Assembly: GCA_027405735.1 (NCBI GenBank)
Contig: JAPEHQ010000005.1
Span: 1,798,001-1,862,000, forward strand
Direction: 5' to 3'
Length of the DNA stretch: 64,000 nucleotides
Origin: Mucor racemosus
Lineage: Eukaryota; Mucoromycota; Mucoromycetes; Mucorales; Mucoraceae
Part shown: in pieces, positions 46,921-59,022 of the stretch
How the letters are laid out: every line of letters starts with the position of its first letter
Numbering within the stretch: the first letter of the stretch is position 1
Notes under the pieces: model-generated
Seen by the model: the letters and a program-made list of their open reading frames with translations, nothing else
What the model was told of the DNA's origin: nothing
The model's database searches: none
Made by a program: the position numbers and the translations under genes

Positions 46921-48422
46921 TCTCTTAAAAACTGGGTCTCATTTTTCATTTCTGCACAATTTTTTTTTTCACTAAATAACACCAAGAAAAAAAAATATGT
47001 CAAGGTACCTGAGATGCCCAACTTTAATCCCAAATTAATTATCTAAAAATATCTTATTTTTTGCAGTTGTTGTAACTTTTTCAGTGCTAATGTTTCAGAT
47101 TTTTACACGTATTTCACTGGTAAAAATTGAAAACTTGAGCCTTCATATCCACGCAAAAAATTAAGCTACATTAACAACTTTTATTAATAAAACTTACTTT
47201 TTTTGACGTACTCTATAACATATTTGAATATGGAAAAACTCTGGGTACTTTTATTTTTTTTGACATTTTTTTGACATTTTTATGGTAGATTTCAAAATAT
47301 CCGTTAAATTGAGTAACATTTTTTTTAGATTCATATCATCCATCTCGTTGAGTTCTCTGCAACTCAATTTAGTTTTTTTTAAAATATTGATTTTTCGTGG
47401 AGATATCCTCAAAAATGTATGCAAAGAGACACTTTTGCTTTTACCTGCAAATTTCCCCTTGTATACTCTCATCCCAAATTCTGAAATTGAAAAAAAAATT
47501 GACAAAAATCTTGTTTTCTCTACAAAAAATGCAGCTAGAAAATTCAGTAATAGCTCAATCGATAGATACTTTTGTTGCACATTTTTGCCATAAATTATGT
47601 TTGAAAAATATTTATAAAAAGTGATGTGCATCGTCAAAAAACCTCCAAAATTTCAATGGCGTTTTATGCAATATTTAATGTGAAACATTTGTTTGAATTT
47701 TGTTTCGGTGAATGCAAAATTTAAAACTGTACAAAAACCATTTAATATGCTACTTCAACTTACTTTGCAGTTTATGAGCCATTAAGCAATCTTGTTTTTT
47801 GATCATTTTCTGATCGCTTTGGCAAATCGATTTTGAGACTCAGTTACCATATGGCTAGGCTATAATATGAACTATTATTTTGGTTATCTCAACGAAAAAT
47901 CAATATTTTTCGCTGAAATAAAAAATGCAGAGTAGCTTTCAGTTAAATCTACCTTGGGAGTACAAAAAATAAGCACCTCAATGTAGGTGCTCGATTTTTT
48001 ATAATCAATTTTAGGTAAATCTTGGTCAATTTTGGTCAATATTTGGCCAGTGCACTTGTATTCTGGAATTAATATTTCTATTTTCCGAGAGATATCAATG
48101 GCTTATAAAGTAAAGGTACATCTTCTTTGAAGATTTTACGTAATTTGACTCAATATTAGGCAAAGTCATTTAAAAAAGATCTGAAACCTACTTTTATAAC
48201 CGTAAAAAATCGACAACAAAGACCCTATATAAGCAAATTTTGATCTTAATAACTTCCAACTTCACACGAGAGTAGGGACACCTCTTTTGCTCTTTGACAC
48301 GCTGATTTTAAAGGGAAACGTGTCCACAACCTACTGTGTATTGAAAAAATCATCGCTAAAGTGCATCTATTATTATTATAGTTTACTACGCATTTTTATT
48401 GAAAGCAATTTAAATACAATCT
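46921..48422 (-). repeat. 1.5-kb repeat family R1, copy d
   Basis: Reverse copy, full length like copy b. Begins AAAACTGGGTCTCATTTTTC (the same words, reversed, close copy a at about 14575) and ends with AATTTAAATACAATC. The conserved frame 47251-47637 (minus) is the longest version, 128 codons, because the upstream part is also open. Confidence 0.85.
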
Positions 48423-48629
48423 CTATGAAAATACTGATGCACAAAATTGCAAACGATTTAGCCTCCCGGAGTTGCTGTGGAAATAGAGAAATGAAAACTC
48501 ATACTTGTGTAAACTAAATTTTGTATGAATTGTTTCAGATATTCTTTGAAATTTTATATATATATAAAATTAAATAATCGTTCAAAATCGAATTTTGAAG
48601 TTGCACTTAATGCGCAATGGACGTACGAA

Positions 48630-48750
48630 GAACATATCTTACAATCCACTGGCTACGACATGTATTGATGTACAAAGCCTTGAAATCGGGTATAAAAAAC
48701 TCCTAGCGTATTACGTTTATCCAGCATTCAACAAAAACACTTAGACATCA
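48630..48750 (+). repeat. Fragment of LTR family 1
   Basis: Diverged 5' part of the 9418-9949 LTR (CTTACAATC, CTACGACATGTATTGA, AAACTCCTAGCGTA). It is truncated where segment X begins at about 48755. Confidence 0.65.
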
Positions 48751-48754
48751 CTAT

Positions 48755-51700
48755 GGCCGAGCTATGCTTCCCATGGGCATAATGATCTGCACAGATGGCA
48801 GAATAAACCATTTTGTGCAGATCAGACAGTCAAGATGAGCAGAACAATCAGATCAAGGTTTTTTAGTCATTTTATTAAAGTATATCAATCGTAATATAAT
48901 TAATAACGAAGATAATTTGAATGGTTTAAAGCAGATATGATTTACTCTGATACAACAGAATTGCCTTATTGACGAGATATATCAATTTGAAATTTGGGAT
49001 TTGAAAGAGTTCTGTCCATGCTCTTCTTTCGGAGACCAAATAGGAACAACTACAACAACCTGTTTGGCAACACTAAAAGTATTTATGCCTTTGCAAATTT
49101 CTGTTTGTAACACGCAAAATCAACTGATTTAGGATTATTTTTCTCTTTCTCCCCCACTCTTTCTTGGGCTCTTTTATTTATGTTTAAAACTACAACAAAA
49201 AGACCAATATTTTTTATAAATTGAAATCCAGTAGCAGGTACAACAAGTACATGTTTTTCCTATTGTTTATTTGGAAATGAGTTATTAACTGTTAATGTTA
49301 GGGCGCGTTGTAATATTTTCTCGAAAAAAAAAGCATCCAAGACTTAGTCATTTTGTTCCATTATCTACGTTATTATTGATGCTTTTTTGGTCTAAAATCG
49401 ATATCTACTTGCTGAAAAATTGGTGATTATAAAAGTATGTATAGCATTGACTTGATTTGAATGAATGAATAAACTCATGTTAGTCTATTTAGTTTTAAAA
49501 AAATATTTATTTCTGTTTAATGAACAACAACAGCTAAGAAGAGAAAAACAAGATATTGTCTTGTATACCACTACCAACTATTAAATGTACACCATAGTCA
49601 TTACTTGTTAATTAATTTTATTAATAATAAATCAATTTTTATAGATCAAAAGTAAAGGCGTATTCAGTTCAAAACGTTTGAAGCAATTCAATTATGTTGC
49701 TACATGGTTTATAACCTATTGCTTATTCAATTGCTATATTATTTGATTTTAATATTTCGTTTATATTGCTACATCGACTAGTTCGCCCTCTAGAGTTAAC
49801 TCACCACCATCCTTGATTAGCGTAGCTATAATAACGGTTCATTATTAACTCATGGTATGCAAAACTATTAAAAGAGGTTGTCTAATCTCAAATTTATCTG
49901 ATTTAAATGCTGATGCTAAACTAACATCGATCAGATTAGTTGTATTGACTCGCAAATAAATTAAGGCGTTTTATCAAGTACTATTTCGGCGTTGAATGTA
50001 TTTCAGTTAAATTGAATAGATAGAAATATGGTTCATGCAGAGATCTATGAATGTGAGGAAAAGCTCAGATCTCAGATCTATGAACACAAAAAAATGATCT
50101 AAATTGTGATGCTTCGTCGACCTGTACGAGATTTTTTTGTGGCTATATCTGGTGGCTCAAGTGTAATTTAGACATTTAATTGCCCAATGTATCGAATCAA
50201 GATGAAGTTGATTGATTGATATAACGGATAATAAATGCAATATCATTTATTGGATGGGTGAATGTAAATGTATAAAGCAAAGTTTACTTTTGAATAAAAG
50301 TACTAATTATTCTGATTAACAACATCAATAGGTTTAAAAGCATAGCGCATAGTTAAATGCAATCATTGCTATTAAATTGTATAATTTGATGTGCCGAAAA
50401 CCCTTGAAGTATTTATTCTTTTTTTTTGGCAATGCTATAAATCATCGTTCAATATGACTGAATATTAATGAATCGGAGAAAATACAACTGGCAAAAAACT
50501 GATACCTAATGTACATCATGGTCAAGATTAATAAAAGGTGCATTCATTGTATCATGGAAGTCTCGACATTTTAATGGATAGAAATTACTGGATCAAGATG
50601 TTGTGTTTGTCTCAAGATTCCTAAAACGGTTTAAAAGCATACTTCATCAAACTTACTTAGATGTTAAATACTCATCATGTGCTATTAGTATCATCTTGTT
50701 TTTTATTTAATTGCTGTATTATTAAAAACTAAGCTTTTCATAGCTTATAACAATGACAATGGATATTTCTGATTTTAGATTGACATTTATCATAAAACGG
50801 GTTGATAATACATTTAATAATACTACTGTTGAGAAAACCAGTCAATTTAATTTTTGGAATTTAAATGAAAATACCAAGAAACCATTTGTAAGTACTTTAA
50901 TTGGTTCTGGTAAAGCATTGAATAAATGGGCTTGGGACAAAGAAGGTAAAAAGGCGGCAATAGATTCCAGTGATGGCCATTTTTATGTTTATGATATTGG
51001 AGAGGTAACAACAAAACTCAATGTAAATCACCTCTAACGCAATAATTATAAAGTAAGACTACATTATCATCGAATAAATTACCACACAATATTAAAATGT
51101 ATGGTGATTTACAGCAATAAGTTTGAATCAAGTGGGTACAGCATCGTAAATTCTTGAAAAAGTTCTCAAGTATTATAAATTCTCTTATTTTTAAGACTTA
51201 CAAGGCTTATAAGCGGAATAATAATTTCAAAAATTATTCTTGTCCAGATCATCAATTTTGACATTTTTCGAATTTTTTTTTCTGATTTTGCAAATCTAGA
51301 GTTAATTATACTACTAATTGTAAAAACAAAAAATATACACATATACAGGATTTAGCGCTCTATTTGCTCAATTAAAAATAACAAACCTTTTTATTGCAAA
51401 ATATTACATGAAAATCCTTTAACCAAAAATCCGTTTTTGGGCCAAAAGTACAAAGTTTCATTACTTAACATTTAGTATTAAGCTTTTACAAAATGCGTAT
51501 TAATCATAGCTACAATTTTCTCTCACAATGTAATATATTTAAAGGTTGATTTTGGTATCAAAATTTGATTTTTCTGTTTTTTGATAAAAATCATGAGTGT
51601 TGGTAAGGATAAAATGAGCCCCGAAAATGTCCGCTACAAAGTCTGAATTTTCAGACCGTACATGTTTAAGTATAAGAAAAATTGAAAAAAAAAACGCTTT

Positions 51701-51845
51701 TTTATTTAAAACTTGGATATACCATAGAATAAGAGACTTAACCGTTCAACCTTGTTATTCTCAATTACGGTGTTGCTTTACGGGCTCGCTTTTGCAATTT
51801 TTAATGAATTTATGATATGACAGATGGTTTTCCTGGTAGAAAAAT
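48755..51845 (+). repeat. Older, third copy of the inverted-duplication arm
   Basis: Aligns through segment X (48755-49039), the 2.65-kb unit (49040-51690) and the tail (to about 51843) with 2757-6881, but with many substitutions and small indels. It lacks both LTR insertions found in the arms, so it preserves their empty target sites: GAGACCAAAT|AGGAAC at about 49039, and the T-run at about 51700. It is therefore not part of the recent duplication event. Confidence 0.85.
50753..51037 (+). pseudogene. Dynein intermediate chain-like WD40 fragment, open-frame copy
   Basis: A 94-codon frame. Its second half reads TSQFNFWNLNEN, PFVSTLIGSGKALNKWAWDKEG and SSDGHFYVYDIGEV, clearly related to the last WD40 repeats of cytoplasmic dynein intermediate chain (two WD-type blades). 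Compared with 5222-5431 the Trp of the WD motif is kept, but a Gly codon is missing before SSDGH and Leu-to-Trp occurs in NKWAW. A full gene needs over 500 more residues, not present nearby, so it is a captured fragment. GAG|GTAACA at about 51006 marks the former donor site. The ATG at 50753 lies in non-homologous sequence; translation is doubtful. Confidence 0.7.
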
Positions 51846-54841
51846 GCATGTTGGCTACTCCAATACTTACAATATCCTCTCCATTTCATGTCATCCGCAT
51901 ATGATTCACTATTTTGATATGGTGTAGCAAATAGACCTAACAACATTTCCGTTACCAAGCCTAACTTACAAGTAGTGGTTTTTAACAAAACTTTTATTAG
52001 TAATCATCTCTATTTATATATTTGATTTATAGTATTAATCACTTATAACAGGTACAGCTTGGCAAAGCACAAACTCTCGGGATAAGCAGAGGCCTTGAGA
52101 TGGAACATATTCAATTTTCACAGCGTGACAACTGGTCTTTTAGAGCAACATGAACCATTTTCGAAAAGTCATCCAACATTACTAGAGCTGTATTAAATTA
52201 GCCAAGACCTTTTCATATCATTTGACAAATGCATGTTGCTATTTTATGTTGTGTGCATGATTTAACATGTGTATTCCATTGCAGTTTTGAATATAGCTGT
52301 ATTATAAAGTGAAAAGCATCATAAACTATCTACATCTTCTAAAAACTAAGCATCACGCAACGAAGAATGTATCAAATTAAGCTGTATGTATTATGTAATG
52401 AGTTCTAAATACATGGCATTGCCGTTCTATAAATGCAATGAGTGTAAAGCAGAATTTCTGTACGCATTATTCTGCGTTATACAGTATATACCATCAATGT
52501 GAGAAAATACCTCAGTGTTTATACCAATAAATGTAACAAGTCCAGTTCTCAGTTGGCATAAATACCACGACCAATACATTTGCATATTTACCTAATAATG
52601 TATTATTATCAAAATAGTAACTGTATATGCATCTGATGCAAATAAATATGTTCCTATTTCACGCAAAATACAGATATGGTAAGATACATATGTAAATGGG
52701 AAGATGACGCAAATTTGCAACGAATATAATGTATCACTGATTATGCAGAATGACCAATTTTATTACAGTATACCTACTTGAGTATTTTCTTCTTGTTTAT
52801 ACTAATACGAGAATTCAGAAACGAATCATGCGTGTAACGTATGTATAGATAGTTCGAGATAAAATGTTTTATTTACTAAATTAAAATCTAACAAAAATGC
52901 GCATTTACGTCAATAAGGAATTGGAGATCATATCCTAGTTGGCGTTTGTTGTATTTATGTATAATAGGTTGTGATAGTCCCATAGCTTGCATACAAAGAA
53001 TTTGTATACAATTTGAAAGCTTATAAAGAAATCTCTTTTTTGTCTAACTCAAAAGATTCCCCATATTCATTCAAATTATTCAAACCATGTTCATAATGGT
53101 CTTACTTTAGGTAGCTACTCTTGCTGCTTCCTTTTTTTAAACATCAAATATAAAATTTTGTAGAGCTTGACTTTGGTTTTATGTGATCAATAATTGTAGT
53201 AGTATTTTCATTTAATTATACGCAATCGTTGGGCTGAATTTGTTTAGGTATTGTTAAACCAAATGATTAAACATAAGAAGCACGAATGGCGATATACTTT
53301 CTGTGATATCATAGAAATTGTATCATTTTTTATTTAAGGGAAATATAAATCAGCTTTTTCATTTTGATAAACAAAGATAAGTTGGGTATTCAAAGTCAAT
53401 GTCTGCGTTACTGGGCGTATACTGCCTTGATACATATCATTGTGGCTGGTAACGTTGCGTTGTACCCCGTATTCTGATGATTAAAACATATGCGATTGCG
53501 AAAATCTATTCTCAACATTTTAAGAGTTTGTTTTTCCATCACATTTAACAAGTTCAGATGTATATATATATATACATGTTTATTTGTCTAGGATCCCCCA
53601 AAAAGAATAGGTAGATGTGCAATATTTATATACCTGTAAAATAAACCATGCCCAATTGTTTAAATTTATTTTATATTCCAAAATAAATACTACAAATGAC
53701 CTGTTAAGGACAATCAACCTAAATAAAAATAAAAAGGGGGAGGGGAGGGGAGATTTTCACTATATCTGATAACTTCTAAGCGGCTAATTTTGACATGAGC
53801 ATCCAACAAAAAGTGTGCAATCCTTTTATCCAGGAATTTGACACCCGCATTAGGCTTTTAATGAATCATACTCCCAAGTAAGCCTCCTAAAATACCTATT
53901 TATATCCTTTTTTTCCCAAAACAAAAAATATAAATATCAATAAAGCATGATATAGTGTATATATAAGGACTTAATGTGCTTTTATTACCCTTCAATCGGT
54001 TGAAAAATCCCTTAAAAAAATGAGAGATTACTGATTTAAGTTTTTTTTTTTTTTTTTTTTTTTTTTCATATTTTTCAGATGACGATAAAAATGATAGGCA
54101 GGATCAGCGTTTCAATCTTTACATGGTAAGTCTAATTGATCAATGCCATGTGAAAACGTTGGGATATGTTGCAGTCAATTTAAGCAAATCTTGACAACAG
54201 CGTTGTTGAGGATAGTGTTTTATTAGCAACAAAATGATTGTAAATTACCCGGCTCAACTGGTTCTGAGTTTCTCATTAACTTGTTGACATGGCAATATGT
54301 TACATCAATAGATTTTCGTACAACATCAGAACATGAATGACCTATAATAATACCAATAAAATCAAATATAATAAAAATTACTAAGACTAATTCACAAGTT
54401 TATCCAATACTACAAGTTGATCTAGTGATCCTCTCTTTTGCTACGTCCGAAACATATCAAGTAAGAAAACCACTTGACTACATTAGAGTTTTCTTCAAGT
54501 TTGAAAGGTTAGAATAATATTGTTTCAACTGTGGATAAATGGAATAATATGAACGCTGATGGTGAATTGAGAAAAAAGTAAATGCAACAGATGTGTACTA
54601 AACTATCGAATGAAAAAAATGACTCAAAATAGTAAAAAGAAAAATAGAAAAAATGTCTAAAATGGAAAATAAAGGACTGCTTGGAAGAAGAAAATGCTTC
54701 CCTGGTTTCTATTTTATTTAAAATGAATGCTTTATTTGGTATATTTGATTTACATTTTTGTTTCTTGTACTTCTTTTTTCTTTTTCTTTATTATAAAATT
54801 TTCTCTTCTTTCCTCTCTTTTGTTGCTGTTGTAAAAAAAAA
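51846..54841. other. 3-kb gene-poor region
   Basis: No gene identified with confidence. Notable points: a G-rich run at about 53737-53752 (three G-tracts, one short of a classical quadruplex); exon-like pieces at 53797-53878 and about 54079-54126 around a 29-nt T run; and a pyrimidine-rich 70-bp leader just before the AT-hook gene. I found no copies of the other repeat families here. Confidence 0.4.
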
Positions 54842-55909
54842 ATGAATAATTCATCGCCATCGATTGAAGTCTTTCTTCAGCCGCCTTCGCCAACTATGAA
54901 TTCATGTAAATTACCTTCAGTCAAATCATTATTTCCAATTAATGATGAACATGATCAACAACAAAATCAACAATTATTACCAAGCATTCGGTTAACTCGA
55001 GATCGCAATGATGATCGAACAAAGTTGAATATCATCGAACCAACTATAGATTCATCTTCTCTTTCAACAAGCCCAATGTCACCTTATCAATCAAGCCCTA
55101 TAATGACCTTTTCATCGCCTTCTTCTACAACATCCTCTTTTTGTGGCTCTCCATTAATTTCGCCTACGCAAGATGGTCCTTTTTTATTACCCCCACCTGA
55201 TGCTAACACTCGTCGTTGTCGTTCTGTATCAAATGCCTCTCAAACTTCTTCGCCTTCTACTTCACCTTATTGTACATCCTTCACATTTCGCTCTTTATCG
55301 GAACCCCCTACATTAAATTTACCTCCTTCCAATGATGAGGAAGATGAAGGTACTACACCAACGCAAGAAGATTATCATCATCCCATCTTTGGTCCAAAAA
55401 GAAAACGTGGAAGACCACCAAATGCTTCTCGACCAGAAGTTAAAAATGGAAGTAGTTGGACATTTATTAAACCAACAGTTTGGGATGTTAAACAACAACA
55501 ACAGCAGCAGCAGCAACATCAACATCGACATCAACATTTACAACATCAACATCATCATTCTTCATTACCAGATTCATCACAGAATAATACCCCTCAGTTT
55601 TTGACCGAAACAACATCTGTAATGGCAGATGGTATTAACACATTTACCAGCACAAATATGGATATGGCCTTGAGTATACCCAAAAAGAAGAGAGGACGTA
55701 AACCCAAGAAGCAAATGGCCGGTAATTCTTGCTTTGTTTGGCGAGATTTAACAGCACCACGTGGTGCTAATAAAAAATCTCTATTGTCTAAAAATAATAA
55801 TATTAATGATTCTGCCACTATAACAGCATCAAAAACTACTGGTAGTAACAAAGATACAGGAAATGGTACAAGTCGTACACTTTTACCTGCAAAAAAGACT
55901 GATTTATAG
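54842..55909 (+). CDS. AT-hook DNA-binding protein
   Basis: Single exon, 355 residues, first ATG after a poly(A) leader. Low-complexity N-terminal half rich in Ser/Pro/Thr (about 1-150), with Gln/His runs at about 218-240. Two AT-hooks: PKRKRGRPP at about 185-193 and PKKKRGRKPKK at about 280-290, both with the minor-groove-binding GRP/GRKP core in basic context. Each hook is followed about a dozen residues later by a similar short hydrophobic/aromatic motif (SSWTFIKPTVWDV; NSCFVWRDLTAPRG), so the unit hook plus motif is duplicated. No other domain. Probably a nuclear architectural or transcriptional factor; the target genes are unknown. Confidence 0.8.
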   Translation: MNNSSPSIEVFLQPPSPTMNSCKLPSVKSLFPINDEHDQQQNQQLLPSIRLTRDRNDDRTKLNIIEPTIDSSSLSTSPMSPYQSSPIMTFSSPSSTTSSFCGSPLISPTQDGPFLLPPPDANTRRCRSVSNASQTSSPSTSPYCTSFTFRSLSEPPTLNLPPSNDEEDEGTTPTQEDYHHPIFGPKRKRGRPPNASRPEVKNGSSWTFIKPTVWDVKQQQQQQQQHQHRHQHLQHQHHHSSLPDSSQNNTPQFLTETTSVMADGINTFTSTNMDMALSIPKKKRGRKPKKQMAGNSCFVWRDLTAPRGANKKSLLSKNNNINDSATITASKTTGSNKDTGNGTSRTLLPAKKTDL

Positions 55910-56484
55910 CATCACTGTTATTCTTTTCTTTCATTCTTTTTATTTTTTCTCCTCCCCCTCCCCCTTTTTTTTCCTTTTGTTAATGTAATAATAATAATAA
56001 ATTATATATATTTAAATGTAATTTGTTCTTGGCTTACATGTATATTTTGCAGAAAAAAATACCTCCTACTTTTATAGATTGATTGAATCATCACCCAATA
56101 AATAATCCCTTGGATAAAATTTCATCAAATGGGATCGACGTTAATGTATAAATTAAGAAATTTAGTATTGCCTTTTTTGGTATTAAATTATTTTTTAAAT
56201 TAGTTGGCTTTTTTTTACCATAGCAACCGGGACAACATAAATTTGTAACCATGATACGGGAAATGATAATTCACGGACAATACAGAAATATGTACTTTTT
56301 GATATACCAGAATTTATAGAATAAAAGATAGAGTCCAGAACTTCCAAATAAACAAATATATAAATAAGGAGATTCATCGTACCACGATAATCGATAAATT
56401 AGGTATATAACTCGCAAAAAAAAAAAATCGCTCACGCTTCTCCTTTTTCTTTTTTATTTTCTTTGCTTTTTATAAATATTAAAC
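55910..56484. other. Intergenic, AT-hook gene / malic enzyme
   Basis: A C/T-rich tract (CTCCTCCCCCTCCCCC) at about 55950 and ATAATAATAAATTATATA at about 55990 follow the AT-hook stop (3' UTR). A pyrimidine-rich leader precedes the malic enzyme start. No gene. Confidence 0.45.
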
Positions 56485-58646
56485 ATGTTGTCAATAAAAC
56501 GATTAACTGGCAAAAGCAACATATTATATAGAGCTGTAGCTCAACGTTCATATTCCTATCACAACGCCAACTTGGCCCATGAATATTCTGATCCTCGAAA
56601 TGATAAAAATGTTCATGTTATGCACTCTCGAGGAGTTAATGTTCTTCACGATCCATTACTATCTAAAGGTACCGCTTTCAGTATTGCGGAAAGAGAGCGT
56701 CTCTCTATTCGTGGTCTTGTCCCTCCTCGTTGCCAAGAAATGGATAAACAGCTCTTGAGAGTTAAACGTAATCTCGATGCTTGTGAAACACCACTAGCAA
56801 AATTCGTATTTTTGGCTGCATTACATGACAGAAATGAAACATTGTATTACAAAATAATTATGGAACACCTTGAAGAATTGGCTGGTATTATCTATACACC
56901 CACAGGTAAAGAATATGGTATATTTTAAATAGATTATGGTCTAATAAGCTTTAAACAGTCGGCCTCGCAAGTCAAATGTCGCATTCTATTTATCGTCGCT
57001 CTCGTGGCATGTACTTTTCAAGTCAAGATCGCGGCCAGATGTCTGCTATGGTCTATAACTGGCCACATGATGAAGTCGATGTCATTGTAGTTACTGACGG
57101 ATCAAGAGTATTGGGGTTAGGTGATTTAGGAGCTAACGGTATGCAGATTCCAATTGGAAAATTAAGTTTGGTAAGGAGTAATACTCATAAAGGGTTGGTC
57201 GGTTGGTAACATTTGAAATCTTTAAATATATTCATGTAGTATGTTGCTGCCGGTGGCATTAGACCAAGGGCCGTATTGCCAGTTGTATTGGATGTAGGCA
57301 CAAATAACCATGATTTGTTGAGTGATCCTCTTTATCTTGGTATGAGCCACCCAAGATTAGAAGGCGATGACTATTACTCATTTATTGATGAATGGGTCAC
57401 TGCAGTTACAAGTAGATGGCCAGGTAATGTGTTTATATGAGTAAAAACAATTTGGAAATACTCAACATATTTGTATATAACTAATTAGATACATTGATCC
57501 AATTCGAAGACTTTAAATATCCTCATGCGTACAATTTATTAGCAAAATGTAAATGAAAAACAAACAAATACTGGAAACAGAAACTAATACAAAATTGCGT
57601 CTAGATCGTAATCGTATAACATGCTTTAATGATGATATTCAATCTACTTCATCTATTACCTTGGCAGGTATATTGGCATCACTCAAGTCAAGAGGAATGT
57701 CACAAGAGGATTTATCTAATGAACGTATCATCTGCGTGGGAGCAGGATCAGCGGGTGTAGGTGTATGCGAGGGTATCATCGACTGCATGGTTGCTCAGGG
57801 ACGCGTAAAAAGTAGAGAAGAAGCATACTCAAAGATCTACATGCTTGATCAATATGGATTATTGGGTAATCCAGGTGTACATCCACCTAACGATCATGAT
57901 GATCCCCATAGTAAACAATATCAGCCTCGCGCTACTAAATTAGATGATCGACAGTATTGCTATGTTAAGCATGATCTCCGAGACCAAATGAATTTAGAAG
58001 AACTTGTAAAACAAGTGAAACCAACCGTATTATTAGGACTTACAGGTATTCGCGGTGTATTTTCAGAAGAAGCAGTTCGTGAAATGGCCAAGCATCATGA
58101 ACGTCCTGTTATCTTTCCTTTGAGTAACCCAGATACACATGCAGAATGCACTGCAGAAGAAGCATTCAAGTGGACAGATGGAAAAGCTATTTTTGCTTCC
58201 GGTAGTCCATTTAAGGATGTCCAACTACCAAATGGTAAAATTGGAAGAACAAATCAGTGCAACAATTCTTATAGCTTTCCCGTAAGTAAAAACATGAATG
58301 ATTTGTCATTGCTGACATGTATATAAAACTAATTATTTCATAGGGATTGGGGTTAGGTATCACGGTATCAAGAGCAAGTAGGGTTACCCCAAACATGTTT
58401 TTGGAAACAGCTCGTACTATTGCTGATATGGCAACACCTGCGCAATTAAAAGAAGGTATATTATTCCCTGGTGTAAGTCAATTAAGGGAAGTTGCTCTTA
58501 ATGTCGGTACCCGTGTTTGTGAAGTAGCATTTCAAGAAGGCCATGCCACTGCTACTTTAGAAGAAGGCGAGATATTGAGTGAAGTTGTTAGAAATTCTGC
58601 TTATCAACCAGAATATGTTCCTTTAGTTTATCACCCAAATCATTAA
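56485..58646 (+). CDS. Malic enzyme (NAD(P)-dependent), likely mitochondrial
   Basis: Oxidative decarboxylation of malate to pyruvate. Six exons: 56485-56905, 56959-57170, 57240-57423, 57489-57548, 57605-58281, 58344-58646; 618 residues. The N-terminus ([25 protein letters not shown]) is basic and acid-free, a likely mitochondrial presequence. Family motifs: [76 protein letters not shown], the dinucleotide fold [15 protein letters not shown] and FASGSPF. The usual FNDDIQGT is FNDDIQST here, an unusual change in a conserved metal/substrate-site loop. Cofactor preference (NAD or NADP) cannot be settled from sequence alone; in oleaginous Mucorales several isoforms exist. Confidence 0.92.
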
Positions 58647-59022
58647 TACTTTTATTTTTCAAATAAAAATTTATGTCTCTTAACTTTTATCAAAATCAGT
58701 TTCTACCGTGATTTAATTTTTTTTTTTTTACAAAAAGTCGAATAATCTTTCGGAACGAACACATGATGTAATTTGCCAAATCATTGATTATAACAAAACA
58801 AAAAATACCATCAAGTATAGCAGATATCAGGGATTATAATCAAGTATTATTTATTGAAATATGATTTCTCAAAATGGAGGAAAAACTCTTTCAAGTTGAA
58901 ACATACGAGTATCTAAAATTTAAAAACGAGCAGATTAACTGAAAAAAAAAAAAAAAAACTATGCTCATTCTTTATTATCTTTATTACTTTAAAATTTTAC
59001 ATATATTTATGGTCAATTCGCT
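58647..59022. terminator. Convergent 3' region, malic enzyme / STE23
   Basis: 376 bp between stop codons. TCAAATAAAAATT about 10 bp after the malic enzyme stop is the likely polyadenylation signal; a 16-nt A run lies at about 58940. No gene. Confidence 0.45.

Noticed and set aside
53737..53752. G-quadruplex candidate (GGGGGAGGGGAGGGG)
   Set aside because: Only three separated G-tracts; a fourth is missing within loop distance.
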